64,000 nt of DNA, from the NCBI GenBank assembly GCA_916613615.1, contig OU744736.1, forward strand, positions 9,001,724 to 9,065,723, read 5' to 3'. This DNA comes from Steromphala cineraria. Its lineage: Eukaryota > Mollusca > Gastropoda > Trochida > Trochidae. Position numbers and translations under genes: made by a program. Positions 11,336 to 25,178 of this stretch are shown piece after piece. Position 1 is the first letter of the stretch, and each line of letters opens with the position of its first letter. Under the pieces are notes generated by a model that saw only the letters and a program-made list of their open reading frames with translations, had not been told where the DNA came from and searched no databases.

Positions 11336-11520
11336 TATTTAACAACCAAAAGAGAGGAGATAGATCATCAAGAAATGTATGTGAAAGGATGAAGGAACAG
11401 ACGGCAAGAAAGGCATTTCGAGAATTCAGCAATAGATTTTACATCGAATCATATTTGGTTTGGCTTTTACCTGGCGACCTTTCCGGGGAAGTGATCCTAC
11501 AAGAAGCATGTAAGCTCTGA
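11336..11520 (+). pseudogene. Reading frame preserved in three duplicate copies (copy 1)
   Basis: The open frame here, at 22,709-22,895 and at 44,756-44,935 encodes related peptides sharing KEQT.RKA.R.FSNRF.IES and VWLLPGDLS, all ending EACKL and a stop. In copies 2 and 3 an AG acceptor-like site (TTCAG) precedes the block, lost here, and a donor-like GCAT|GTAAGC overlaps the stop. By eye, copies 1 and 2 differ by at least eight amino-acid changes against about three silent ones, which argues against constraint. I do not recognise the protein; the frame may be a dead exon or chance. Confidence 0.25.
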
Positions 11521-13133
11521 CAGACAACACTATCAGGGTCGTGAACCAACCAAATCACTAAACAATGGGTACTGTTGGCCTTGTAAATAATCCTTACCCT
11601 TACCAATTACTAAACCCACATTGTAGCCGAGAGACACGTATTAAATACACACTGCAAAGAAACAATCATTTATACCGGAACCCACTCAGACTCCGTAGCT
11701 GTGAGCTCTGCAGATTTCTGTTTTCTGCCCCTGTAAATCAGCCCAGTTGCCAGCAGTCAACAAGGAACAATGAGATTGTAAGTTGAGGAAGTCTGAGGAA
11801 TTGGTCACCTAGTTTGGATTTCAATCTATCAAGCAATCATTTTTAAATCATGAGTATCTTTTCGACATAATTACAAATGATTTATAAACTACAGTTATTT
11901 TTTCCATAAACACAGCTATTTTTTGACATGCTCTGTAATGATGGAAAATCGTTTTTGACTGGTTATGGATCTGAACTTTCTTTATTCCACAATTCAATCA
12001 TGTAATTAATGTCAAATGGGTATTGCACATATTATTTATATTAAAAGAATTAAAAGGTGAACGTATAGACTCTCCTCATGTCCCAGAGTTATTTTTTTGA
12101 AGCTCAATACAATCAAATTTGTCCTGTATCAATTGTGCATATGGAAAAAAATGTCAGTAAGTGTCCAATTATTTCGTAAATTTCCAAAGCATCGCATTTC
12201 AGTTTACAAAATAAGTGGTGCTCAATAAGTTGTTTCTGTTGTTCCTAGTTGCATGAAATATCAACAGCAAAACGCAAATTACTTAAAAAAAATAAAGCTA
12301 TTTTAAGATAAACAAGATAAGAAAGATTTTAAACATAAAAAAATGCCATTATACAACGCAATGAGGCGTTTTTATTCTGATAATCCAAACAGGTTGACAT
12401 AAAAATGAGTTTTTTTTGTCACAGGGACTGAGAGTTTAAACCAATTAGAAGATGATCAAGGTAACATGTCAATATGGTATATGGCACTGATCTCAAAAAG
12501 ATATAAATTAATTGTTCTGCAAGATACCAGTGTAACTTAAGAGGAAGTCATCAACTGAACTTGAACTTCAGGGCAACTTTCTTTGTCATTTATTTTCATT
12601 ATTTTGATACCATGAGTGCCATCGGCGATAACATTTGCAAGGCAATTAATGCTTTTGAATAATTCTTAGTTTTCTCTTATTGAATCTGCATGTGGACACA
12701 GTCTTAACATCTGAAATAACCTACACACATGTTCATTTTATCACAAAGAGTTGACAGATAAGGGAAAAAGATAACCGAAACCGATAACAAAAAGACAGAA
12801 AGACAGGCAGCATGACAGAAAGACAACAGGTTTTGGATTCAAATGTGGTCTGGCTTCTATTAGTCGACCTGTCCAGCTTGGGTGAGCATGACAGCAACAG
12901 GTGACATAGCTTCTATGGTCGCCGAATCACACAAACCAGCACACCACAGTATGGTATTGAGCCAAGAAGGGGGAGAAACCAGGGTATGTTAGAAGATACC
13001 AGGATAAAATACTCTGTTGTAGTAGGACGACTCTTATCGTTCTGAGCTTAGTCAGAAAGTTACCATCTTCCTTCTGTAAAGATTTAATATTCACAAAATC
13101 ATTCTCCCTGAAAACAGGTTTGCCATCTATAAT

Positions 13134-15055
13134 TAAGGATTCAGCTTTCAAGCTGAATCCTTATTGTTATTGGCGTGTTTATTATTATTATTAAGGATTC
13201 AGCTTTCAAGCTGAATCCTTATTGTTATTGGCGTGTTTATTATTCTTTTTCTTTCTAGAAACTTTGGACCAGGGTACAGCCAAAACGGCTGAAGCAAATA
13301 CAACTAAACTTTACAGACTTTTAGACCTTACCCTGGAATCGCGACGCGAAGCTTTTCAGCCTGATTGGTTGAAGCATTAAAGGTCCAGTTCGATTCCAAA
13401 ATTAAAAATTTAACATTGATTTTTTTTTCAAAATGCACTTAGAGACCTAAAACTTTTTTTAAAAGATGCGCAATCAAAAATAATGCAAAAAAGCATATCG
13501 GGACAAATTTGTAGGTCACGTGATTTGGCCGCCATCTTGATTTTAAGCACTTTTTACAATAGTCCGACCCCATGCACCTTTGCCGATTCGGTTCTTTTTA
13601 AATATTTGTACTAGAGAGCTGACATTTGCACATGATATAGCCAAGACCCTGGTCTATAACAAGTTTGTTTAAAAATTGGAAAATTCAAAATACTTTTTGC
13701 GAAATGACCTTTCAAAGTTTGACAATTTTTCAAAAATATCAATTTTAAAGGGCAGATTACTCGAAAACCTGACCGACGAATTATATGATTTTTGCATGAG
13801 AGCTAGCCCGAAATATGGTCTTGAAATTAAAAAAATAAAATCGCTCGCGAACAGTCATTTCCGGCCGCCATGACACATTTTCCTAACATGGGGTCAGCAC
13901 CAACAGAATAATGTAAATGATACTTTCCAATGCTGCTATAGCTTATTGCTTCACGGGATTTTCATGAAACTTTCAGGAATGATTACTTACATTACTATCT
14001 TTATGATGAATATGTTAGATTTACGGCTGAATCCTGTTTTCGTCGCTTGCGACTATATTTATTATTATTTTTCTTTCTAGAAACTTTGGACCAGTGTACA
14101 GCCAAAACGGCTGAAGCAAATACAACTAAACTTTGCAGACTTTTAGACCTTACCCTGGAATCGTGACGTTAAGCTTTTCAGCCTGATTGGATAAAGCATT
14201 AAAGGTCCAGTTCGATTCCAAAATTCAAAATTTAACATTGATTTTTTTTTCAAAATACATTTAGAGACCTAAAACTTTTTTTAAAAGATGCGCAATAAAA
14301 AATAATGCAAAAAAGCATATCATGACAAATGTGTAGGTCACGTGATTTGGCCGCCATCTTGATTTTAAACACTTTTGAAAAAAGTCCGACCCCATGCACC
14401 TTTGCCGAAGCCGTTTTTTAAAAATATTTGTACTAGAGAGCTGAAATTTGCACATGATATAGCCAAGACCCTGGTCTATAACAAGTTTGCTTCAAAATTT
14501 GAAAATTCAAAATACTTTTTGTGTAATAACCTTTCAAAGTGTGACAATTTTTTAAAATATCAATTTTCAAGGGCAGATAACTCAAAAATTTTGACTCAGA
14601 ATTATGCCAATTTTTCAGGAATGTTAGACAGTGTTATATACATTAGGAATATATCAAAACATCGATCGCGAACAGTCATTTGCGATTACAAAATAGAGTC
14701 AAAGATGACCGAACGTAAGGGTGAACAAAATTTACATGGGGAATTTTTTTTAAATGCACCTAGAGACTTGAAATTTTACATAGAGGTGGACAATGACATT
14801 CTAAGCAAAAAAGTCAATCATGACAAAGTTGTAGGTCACGTGGTTTCGGCGCCATTTTGATTTTTTGTGCTTTTTAGAATTTCCGGACCCCTTGGATTTA
14901 GCGAATCTTCTCCTTTAAAGTGCTCCTAAATCTTGATGCATAAAGATAAATAAATGAAATTTTCAGGACTCATTCCTGACATGTTTAGCTTTGTACTGAA
15001 TACGCTGTTAATGCGGCTGAATCCTGTTGTCGCCGCTTGCGGCTATATTTATATT
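13134..15055 (+). mobile_element. Two tandem modules of an unclassified repeat
   Basis: The block starts with two perfect palindromes around AAGGATTCAGCTTTCAAGC (13,135 and 13,190). It is followed by two long similar modules whose shared start, TTTCTTTCTAGAAACTTTGG, occurs at about 13,248 and 14,077, giving a period near 830 bp. Each module ends with CGGCTGAATCCTG and a small CGCTTGCG hairpin (14,025-14,050; 15,013-15,043). Frames inside (for example 14,375-14,860) do not match between modules, so it is non-coding. It is missing from the other two duplication copies and so is a later insertion. Confidence 0.65.
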
Positions 15056-18000
15056 TCTGTTTTACAATAGTGGATCCCTAAAGAAGTATTCACAATTGTG
15101 GATATTTATCAATGTATATATTTTAAACAATATTGTTTTATACATGTACATGAAAGATTTGCTGAAATGGTCAAAGTTCGAAGGTCATGGACATCTTAGC
15201 AGGGGCATAAAACAATCTTAGGTCAAATAGTGTGTAGAATATGACGAATGGTTTCGGAATAATGATAAATATTTTGTATAACAGCTTGCTTTGACAGTTC
15301 TGTTAACTCAAATTAGTTAGTAAATGCTTTTGACATTGAAATGAGCATACGATCCATCATGATTTATAAGGCGGATAAAGTGGAAGCTGATCATGACTTT
15401 TGACTTTGCACATGATTATTGTAGAAAACAAAACCTTCAATTCTCCTAACTTCACAATGCACTTTCCATAACATACAGCATAACACAGTGTACAGACATA
15501 CACCTGTGAGTAGTGCGATAGTTTAAGTTTCAGAAAATCATTTATAGTTACATAACTTTGCACCAACCAATCTCAATTTTATAAAGAAAATGGCATGCTG
15601 AAACCCGACACTTTAAGCCAGAGATAAAACTGTTAAACAACAAGAAACCTCATTATTTTTTCAATGTTAACTGATGAATATGTAAAAAAAATACTGTCAG
15701 CTTTAAAATACACCAAAAACAGTTTTCATCGGTCCTCTAATAACAAAGATATCGCCCTTCAAAGTGCGCGAATTTTAGGCTTCTCAATTTGACAGTCTGA
15801 AAGGGGATTCTACCGGATGAACGATATTGCCTTTACTGCGCATGCCCGGAGTATTTTATGACATCATATACAGAACGGAAATGGGCCTGCTCAATGTAAA
15901 TATAACAGACAATGATGGTAAATAAACAGATAAAACAGGTTTTAGCAGCTCAGTTGTCCGGCAATAAAACATGAGAGTAGTAATTTAACAGTTATGACAC
16001 ATCGTAACTGATTGTCTAATTACGGGCAGTCGCGTTTGGGGTATTAGACGCTCTTTGACAATGTTATAACAAGAATTAGAGAGAGGATGTAGTTTGTCTG
16101 TCCATCCCTGTGACGCCCAGGTGTCAAAGCACTAGTCATTCATTGGTCAACAATAGGTCAAACTAGATCCAATCAAAATTGAATTTTCAGAATTGATCAT
16201 TTGCAATGTATGAGGCTTGAGATGAACACATTGAGCACTGACATAGTAGATGGAGTATTTGGCATTGACTACAGTAATTTCGACAAGGTAAGTTTTCTTC
16301 ATTTTAACACTTATATGTATACATTTTATCATGTCAGACAGTTGTTTTGCGTAAGAAGTTGAGAATTTAAAAACAACATAATCTCGAAAATACATGATGA
16401 ATAATGGTGTCAAAAGGTGTATCGAATTGTATTAGTTTGCGAACAGGATAATCGGCTACAATTTCATGACAAGATGCCAAAACGACATTCATTGTTTTGC
16501 AATTATTCGTAGTGTGATAAAGCAAACCTCATTCGCATAACATAAATCACTTCAGTATTACTCATTATTTCTTAAAAATATTATTTATTTAAAGTGTTTA
16601 ACGTGCTTTCAACTTTATATGGCCACCCAGTAACTGGTTCATCACAAAATGTAAACGTAGAGCTAAAGTCAGTACACCATTATATCGTAATATCTAAGAT
16701 ATTTTCAGATTTGACATGACTACATATTGAGATTTTGCGGTGCTGAAATATCCTTATGTTTACACCATCTTATTTTAACATGAGCAGGAGTCTAAATTTC
16801 AATGTCTTCTTTTCAAAATCAATTCTGTATCTTATGGTGACCGATCTGTCCATAAGTACGGTACGTCACTATTATAATTATATAATAACTGTTTTTTTTG
16901 GCTAGGGAGCGGCATTTATATATGCATTATTTGCTTGTTTGCTAATCCTGCTTCTTTGTTTTAGATGATTATGTTTAAATCACATTTTCTTTTATAATGA
17001 TAAGTTTTCTTTAGAGAAGAATAGGCTATCTAATCATTTGCGAAATAAAGAACCAAGACATACCATGTAGTTTCATATTGAGTAAAGACAAACCATGTAG
17101 TTTCATATTCAGTAAAAGCCATGAGAAAGCTGTCACCAGTCTTAACAAATCAACAAAAATAAGTAAATACCTTTATTATATGTCTCACTTTCTAACTGTC
17201 ATACTGTCAAGTTGTGTTCCTTGTTTGTGTATTAATTAAACACAAAGTAAGTAAGTGTCCGCTTGACTTATTACTGTAAACACTAGCAACAGCCTGACCA
17301 GTAAGGGCGATGTGATGTGGCAGGCTGTGATTGGCTGAAAGAAGTTTTCACGACTTAAAATATGACGTTTGTTTTTAAAACCATTAAATAACCATTTTTC
17401 GCATGTTTTTGAACAAACAAAGTATCGATGTTGTCTAATCATATCCTTTTGAATTCATTTCTGCATTGTGTACCCCCTCGGGGTTATCTGTTGTTTAAAG
17501 CAATCACCCTTGAAGTTCGCTTCACCTATGAATGCAACAGCATATGCTGCAAGGTTAACAGTACATATATCTTACGTAGAATGTCACTAAAATATATATA
17601 CAGTGTAGTATTAAAAGCCACTCCGTGAGTTGTTTTAAGTCATAATTTATCGATCATGGCATTTGATAATGGGATATCCTCGATTGCAGGAAGTATCAGT
17701 TTACTATTATAATTACCATTTAAGGATGAATTTGTGAAACGTTAATTTATATTAATACTATTATATAAATACTTTAAAGACACTCTCAAGAAGGTGCTCC
17801 TTACTGTTTAAAATTCAATCTTACAGATTTAGGGTTGTGGTTGCACAAGCGTGAGAATGGAATCAAATTCATCATCCTTTAGACCAACGCCACCTGACTA
17901 GGAGAAAGTAATATCTCACTAATTCATCTTGCAACATCCATTGAAAAACGTAAATACTGTTGAAAACACGTTAGATTTCAGCTCACACAATATTTAAATC

Positions 18001-18099
18001 ATGGTGAAAGTTTTTGTGACAGGCGGTTGTTATTAAGTTCGCCTATCAATGCAATGAGTGTCGTTAGACTTGAACATGTACGGCCAATTTACGAGATGA
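15056..18099. other. Non-coding end of duplication copy 1
   Basis: No gene seen. Subsegments match other copies: 15,225-15,535 matches 37,555-37,830 and 47,880-48,170, and 17,595-17,990 matches 48,230-48,940. The stretch 15,600-17,590 has no recognised counterpart and only chance ORFs. Confidence 0.55.
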
Positions 18100-19864
18100 C
18101 ATGCAATGCACATGCAAACAGTTCAATACTTCCTTAATAATTCTCAACTTTCATATCAAACATATATTTTATATGTTTAAAACATCATCTACTTTGGTCT
18201 AATGTCCCTTACAATTCCATTGCTTGATACCTCTGGTATTACAAAAATCTTTTTGTGCTGTTCAGATGACATTGGATCAATCTCTGATTGGCCTGGAGTT
18301 ACTCTGATCTTGTATGCTTGAATGGGACAATCGCTCAACCGCGCCACTTCAGATGCTTAGTTAACTGGATTGTAGTCCAGAGAATATTGCTTCAAGTGAC
18401 TTTGTTGGTCGCAAGAACGATACGTTAGATGTTTCTTAGTAAGTGCGTCCTCAGAGAGATTCAAGATATATTGTGTCAGTATATTTTGGTCGGTTTGCAC
18501 TTCAATATCGTTTATGCGTAATAAAACTATTTGGTATTTTAAAAGTTCTTTGTTTAATCTGAATATTGTAATCAATGACTTTTTAAAAAGTTTTGATCTT
18601 GTCTGAGCATAATATATGCACAATTAAAGCACATATTTATTTGTAAGAACATAATTGTTACAGCACTTTCAATACTTACCAAGCATACATATCACTAATA
18701 AATGAAAGGCTCTTTCTTGAAACTTTATTACAAACTACATGATATGTTTAATCGATAATTGATGCTCATTACAGAATGATATACGTTATGTATAGCAAAT
18801 AAGGAAATGTTTCCTTTTTCAAAAGTTAATTTCTTTTAAGGCTTGATTTTCTGGTAATTAGGGTATGTTTGTTCAATGAAGATAAAGGTTTAAATGGTGT
18901 ATGTTTCATGTCATGATAAATTCTAACATACTACTAATCAATATGCAATTGCTACGGTCTGCTGTGTGTACATGATTTCTAGCTTCCAAGTACGGAGTAT
19001 TGTGTATGTCTAGAAAGGAGACCAGTTATTTGAGGACAAGATATAACAATGTACCAGAATAAAGCACATATACAATAAAGCACATCAAGTTGTTATTTGC
19101 AGCATGGGTGAAAAGGTGTTGGGCCACTTCTAAGGATTTTCACAAGGAATCAGGTCCTGAAGAATACAGAAATCAGATGATTGGTGAAGGACCTGACCGA
19201 AACATGTTACCATCACTTTATTAAATACCCTCAGTGAAAGAGTTTGTCAATCTGTAAATGTAAGTGTCTTCAAATAGTACTACCTCTTTGTACTTTTCAT
19301 CTGTCATATGACTAAACAATCAGTCAAGGAGACTGCTTATATCAAACTATTATTGGACTCCGTGCGCCCACCTGTCACACTGAGGCGTTATTTGTTCTGT
19401 CCTCTTTGTCCTCAACTTGTCAGACTGCCTTCCATCTGTAATTAAATAAATAATGTCTTCTAACCAACACCGTTTTTTTATGTTTTTTTAAAAAATTTTA
19501 TAAGAAAAACCTTTTATTTTAGGATGGACTGATAAGAAGGAACATGAAACGATGAGTAATGAATATTTGCAAGTGTTGATAACACTGTAAGGATTTATAT
19601 CACTTATTTAGAAACAAAGAGTTGTATATCCATGACAAATAGTTACATTTGTCTCCACTGAAATCTCTTGAATGCCAAATGTCTTTCAATTGATAACTGT
19701 TGATATTATGTTATATCCAGGATATTTGTTAAAACCATGTACACTACGATATAAGGTGTAAACTGTCTAAAAAACGTTAAGAACAATGTGGTATAAAGAC
19801 ATGAATCGTGGTAATATATTTGTTAATTGGAAACATAACATTAATCAATGGTCAATAAAGTAAA

Positions 19865-20241
19865 TTATTATATGATGAACGAGTGATCTGTCTTCTGATT
19901 GGTCGAGGAAGGTGGTCACCGACAATGATCAAACCTCATGTTGACCGCGGGAAACGTCACGCTAGGTCAACATAAGAATTCAATGACCTGGAGCTAAAAA
20001 TAGATCTCCACTACGAGGAGCGCCGTAAAGAGTTGCTTCCAAAAAAAATTAAAATAATTGAATAGTTTTCAAAATAACTGAAACTTTCATAAATCATATA
20101 ATAAAACAGTTGTTGACTTCAGTTATCGGTGAATCCAATGGTTTATTGACCTCGAAAACTTATGTTCACCTCGGCTGTCGCCTCGGTGAACATAACTGTT
20201 CCGAGGTCAATAAACCATTGGATTCACCTCAACTGAAGTCA
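19865..20241. mobile_element. Composite palindromic element, second type
   Basis: Module 1 is bounded by exactly the same 12-bp inverted repeat as the element at 4643: TTATTATATGAT (19,865-19,876) and ATCATATAATAA (20,093-20,104), but its interior differs. Module 2 is a near-perfect hairpin with arms at about 20,114-20,170 and 20,185-20,241, carrying GGTTTATTGACCTCG and its complement around a small GC-rich loop. The matching places in duplication copies 1 and 3 lack it. Non-coding. Confidence 0.7.
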
Positions 20242-22708
20242 ATAAAGTATAATGTCACCTTTTTAATATAAATACAAATAAGCAGAACGAGTCAGTTACA
20301 TCAATATCTTAGTGGTAATGACAAAGTGTCATACGTATTGGAGAGTAATTTTATAATGGTATTCCTTAGTAATTTTTCTTTTTTTATAATCTTAAGCTTC
20401 ACTGCCTCATAAACTGTATTGTAAATTATGTTTTGTTGGATACAACCAAACATTTTGTAGAAGTCATAATTATACATAGTAACTGTTTACCTAACTAATT
20501 TAAATGAGCTAGATCTTATTTTGTTTGAGTTGTCATCCATTAACAAGACTTTAAGCTGTGTCATGATGGAAATAACCCAAAATAAAGTATTTTAAAAAAC
20601 CCAAATGATGATGATTGTTCTATATACAAAATTTCAATGATGTAGTCCTTACATTTTTCATGTTCAGAAAAGAAATTTCCAATTTGCATTTCCGTTGAAG
20701 AAATTGAAAAAAACCGATTTGTTCAATACACTAATGCGCTAGACCAAGCATATTTCGAGTTCTGGTCAAATTACTTAGTTTTGTAAAAGTAAGAAGAGGT
20801 TTAAAGTCTCTAAAAACCTATACTGATGACACATGATGATTCGTAACTAATAAACCCAAACAACCAGAAGTTTGACTCCACTTGGATTCTAGCTCTACTT
20901 CACTTGACATGTGGCTTGTAAAACGTATCGTCATTGAATATACTGCCTGAGAAAATACTTCATGGACTGATTGTATTGTATATCAACTTACTCAGATGCA
21001 TGAAAACTTTAATCCGTGTGTGACTTTAACATGTTACGTTAACGGAAATTTGGACAACTCATTGCTATAATGGGTATAAAAGTAGTAAAGATATCTGGTA
21101 TATTGGATGATGACAAGATTGTCTTATATTTCGAGAAGATATATTCGTGTTACACAGGGCATAAAATACAACATAAAGGGTAACGAGTCTAGATAATCAA
21201 TTAGTGGGAATCTTTGATTGTTTGATCTTAGATTGTATCTATCAATTGAAGGTATTGTCTTGTAATGGCAGACAAACATTTCCTTCTTTGCTCTTTCTGA
21301 AACATTGCGCTTATATAACCATTACATTTATTCTCATTTAGATTTTTTTTGTTATTTTTAAAAATAGAAAAAAAGACAAAATAATCAATAGGACGAGACA
21401 CTTGGGAAGTTTTTGTTTGAGAACTGAAAGAAAGATTAAAGAGCAATAAGGATTCAAACCCGCGACAATCTGTATGAAAAATAGTTTTAGCTGTTAATAC
21501 ATGTAAATATCCTTAGATAATGTTCATAGTTTAAAGCCAAAATGAAGAGATTACCTTAAATCACTGTTTTACAATGCAACTGACGGTAAAATAAATCAGA
21601 TTTCTCTATGCCAATAGAGAGAAATTTATATAGTTTTTCTTGATCTTATAAGTGTGAAATGAGTTCTCAATTTTCTAGAACCAATTATAGCTATCTGCTA
21701 TAAATTGTTTAGTAAATGAATAAAACAAATCTGAAGAAATGAGTTACTTAATACTTCCGATCGCTTGGGCAATAATTCAGCCTAAGGGGCAATAATCTGA
21801 ATACTTTTGATGCATTAAACATCGGAGAAAAGAACGAACAATGACTCATTCACTGTGATATAGTCATAATTTCATAACAAATGAGTGAGAGAGTCAATTT
21901 TGATTATAAAGAGTGATTCAACGACCCCTCTACCCCGCTCATATTTCAGCCATACGCAGTTGTCAATACCAATGATAATGTTGTGTCAATGCAATCATGT
22001 AATAAACTTATCTCACCTATTGTTCTTGACTGTAGTTAACTGCAGCACTGACTCGTCCCAATCCTTGTTTACGGGGTCATTCAATTGCCGTGTAACTATA
22101 TGTAAACATGATGTGGGTGATATCCAAATGGTCTTACTGCAGTAAAACTGCAACGTCTAGACACTGCCTGTAACAATCCTGTTTCTGATAACAGGGTAAC
22201 ACTATACTACCCGTAATAATCATCTATCACTTTGTTCTCAAGGCAGTGTCGGTAAGTATAGTGTTAATTGGTATTTTAAGTGTTAACTGGTATTTCATTC
22301 AATGAAATAAAAAAAAACCACTTCATAGTGCTTCCCATACCTTAAACAGAGACGATATTTTAATGAAATAGCGATTTGTATATTGTTAATGCGTTAAAAG
22401 ATTATAATGAATTATCTTGTATCAAGAAGTTTTTAACCCCCTATTTCTACAGGCTAATATGATTCTAACCGAGCTTATTCAACATGTTTAAGAATGTGCA
22501 ATCATCTGCTGGGTAACACCTGATATTATATGCATGGCCTTTTTGATAAAGTGAATACATTAATGTTGGGAGCCATCAGTTTGTGTTCGCCATCATTCAT
22601 CTGGAACATAATAACAATCAGATGTGCTGAATATCACCTACTTATTGTGAGTTCAATACAAAACAAGACACAAGCGAAAATGAATGACATTTTGTCAGCA
22701 ATGGTTCA

Positions 22709-22895
22709 GCTATTTAACAACCAAAAGAGAGGAGATAGATCATCAAAAAATGTATTTGAAAGGATGAAGGAACAGACGGTAAGAAAGGCAATGCGAGAAT
22801 TCAGCAATAGATTTAACATCGAATCACATTTGGTCTGGCTTTTACCCGGCGACCTGTCCGGGAAAGTGATCGTACAAGAAGCATGTAAGCTCTGA
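22709..22895 (+). pseudogene. Reading frame preserved in three duplicate copies (copy 2)
   Basis: Counterpart of 11,336-11,520. The frame is open upstream to 22,530 and ends in the same EACKL stop. A TTCAG acceptor-like site ends at 22,708 and GCAT|GTAAGC follows at about 22,885. Protein family not recognised. Confidence 0.25.
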
Positions 22896-24448
22896 CAGAT
22901 AACACTATGGGGGTCTTTAACCAACCAAATCACTAACAATGAGTACTGTTGGCCTTGTAAATAATCCTTACCCTTACCAATTACTAAACCCACATTGTAG
23001 CCGAGAGACACGTATCAAATACACACTGCAAAGAAACAATCATTTATACCGGAACCCACTCAGACCCTGTAGCTGTGAGCTCTGCAGATTTCCGTTCTCT
23101 TCCCTGTAAATCAACCCAGTTGCCAGCAGTCAACAAGGAACAATGAGATTGTAAGTTGAGGAAGTCTGAGGAATTAAGCAATCATTTTAAATATTGAATA
23201 TTGATATATTTGAATATCTTTTCTATATAATCACAAACGATTTATAAATTACAGTTGTTTACATAAACACAGCTATTTTTTTACATGCTATGTAGTGATG
23301 GAAAATCGTTTTTTACTTGTTATGGATCTGAACTTTCTTTATTCCACAATTCAATCATGTAATTAATGTCAAATGGGTATTGCACATATTATATATATTA
23401 AAAGAATTAAAAGGTGAACGTATAGACTCTCCTCATGTCCCAGAGTTATTTTTTTGAAGCTCAATACAATAAAAATTTTCCTGTATCAATTGTGCATATG
23501 GAAAAAAATATCAAATAGATAAGTCAATAAGTGTCCAACTATTTCGTAAATTTCCAAAGCATCGCAATTCAGTTTACAAAATAAGTGGTGCTCAATAAGT
23601 TGTTTCTGTTGTTCCTAGTTGCATGAAATATCAACAGCAAAACGCAAATTACTTTTAAAAAAAAGCTGTTTTAAGATAAACAAGATAAGAAAGATTTCAA
23701 ACATAAATAAAAAATAGAGCCATTGGCTCTGTAGCTCATCAGGCTTCATATTTAATTTTGCGCTGGCCAATGTGGTTTCCCATTTGTAGGGGCCACAAAG
23801 TCTCAAATCCTAAACTATATGTGATGTGATTTCAGACACCTGTAATCAATACAGAAATGGAAATATTTCATATCAGGATATTGGGATTATATTTTAACTG
23901 CAAACTTAGTTTGCAATGTAAGCCCATTGTGTTCTTTATGTGAAGACTTATTTCGCCATACTTGTGTAGACACTTGACATTGATTGAAGCTGCCTTAAAA
24001 TATAATCTTTCAACAGTAAACCTTTCCTTGTCAGAAATTTTCTAGGGAAGCACACATAAAATATCTCTTAAAATTGATACTTGTGACTTCTGTTGGTAGT
24101 TTTTAACTCTTTGATCTTTGATTATTCTATATTTTTAAGTGTAATATTTTCCTAATTTGGGTATTTTCTTTACTTTGCAGTGTTTTACCCCTTAAGAAGC
24201 CATACCATGGCCAGGATTACCTGTTCGACAGAACAAAGATGAAAATAGTTTTTTAGGGTGTGGTCCCTGGGGCCCTTATTAGGCACCACAGGACTACCAA
24301 AGCTTCAGTTTAAAATCCTCACTAGTCAAGGAGTCTGTACACAAAGTTTCAACGTTCTGGGCCTTGTGGTTCTGGAGAAGAAGATGAAAATAGGTTGTTA
24401 GGGCTTGGTCCCTGTGGCTCTTATTAGGGGTCACAGGGCCATCAAAGC

Positions 24449-24500
24449 GGCGAAACCGCATTATCGGTGGTTGGGCCTTTTCTAAGGGAAGTAACTCTGT
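24449..24500 (+). repeat. Left terminal inverted repeat of the fold-back element
   Basis: Pairs with 36,172-36,222. The first 15 bases are identical in complement, and a GGGAAGTAACTCTG core near the inner end is also identical. Similarity falls off after about 52 bp, until the satellites. Confidence 0.85.
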
Positions 24501-24726
24501 TTTCCCACTTTCATGCGGAGCTACGGCCGTTATTGACGTAGTCACGCGCGCAATGGATACTAATGGCGTGTCTGTATCCTATCTCCGTTACATTTTCCTT
24601 GATTTCTGGGTAAAATAGCACTTACAGTCGACAATAAATGTGATATAGGGTGAGTAGTTTTCCTAAGATTATGAGTATGTTTTGGGATAGTTCGTGTGAC
24701 AATTCCTAACTGAAGAATGATTGTTT

Positions 24727-24785
24727 CAAATGTGGGCCCACTGATTTTCATTTCCCTTATGCTCAGTCGACAGTGGGACCACAAT
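24727..24785. repeat. GTGGGCCCAC hairpin unit, left arm
   Basis: AATGTGGGCCCACTG at the left and CAGTGGGACCACA at the right form a hairpin of about 60 bp. Related units occur at 35,580-35,642 and 35,959-36,020 in the right arm, and a half unit at about 35,447-35,464. They look like tiny MITEs or an arm sub-repeat. Confidence 0.6.
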
Positions 24786-25178
24786 TACAGAATTCGAATT
24801 TTTCGAAAGGTTCAACGATTCTGTAATACTTGTGATGTATTGACATTCTATATATTTCCCATCAAGTAATTTTGATGGAAAAGGTTCACAGATATGCAAT
24901 ATTTCTGATGAAATATTAACGTGACTAATTCAAATAGTATTGTTGGAAAAGATTCAACATTCTAAAATATTTATGATTAAATACTGACGAGGCAATTTCA
25001 AATAGTTTTGATGGAAAAGGTTCATATCATTCTATGATATTTTCCATCATGTAATTTTGATTGAAAAGGTTCAACCACTGCATGAAAAGAAGTTCTTTAC
25101 AAGATATTTACAAAGGATTAAATATCTTGTAAAGTACTTATTTACAAGATATTTACAAAGATTAAAGTACTTATTTAC

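Larger units (their letters stand above)
6290..18099 (+). repeat. Large tandem duplication, copy 1
   Basis: Landmarks occur in the same order here, in 18,100-40,770 and in 40,770-49,000: a block ending TAATGTCCCTTACA (6374; 18,199); a TATA-like word (7684; 19,026; 41,505); a GAGGCGTTATTTGTT block (8034; 19,384; 41,835); GGGTAACGAGTCTAGATAATC (9738; 21,179; 43,109); an ORF block (11,336; 22,709; 44,756); and AACGCAATGAGGCG (12,355; 36,872; 45,768 with one change). Divergence by eye is about 10-20%. The ancestral unit is near 8 kb; this copy is longer because of inserts at 8955-9310 and 13,134-15,055. It is mostly non-coding. Confidence 0.8.
18100..23714 (+). repeat. Large tandem duplication, copy 2 (first part)
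   Basis: Runs parallel to about 6290-12,330. It is interrupted at 23,714 in the middle of a sequence that reads through uninterrupted at 12,330-12,345 (AAACATAAA..ATGCCATTATACAACG) and resumes at 36,857. It contains its own insertion at 19,865-20,241. Coding capacity is not evident. Confidence 0.8.

Noticed and set aside
14375..14860. A 161-residue ORF in the doubled repeat module
   Set aside because: The matching frame in the first module (about 13,540-13,870) is interrupted at different places and no protein motif is visible; it is repeat DNA.
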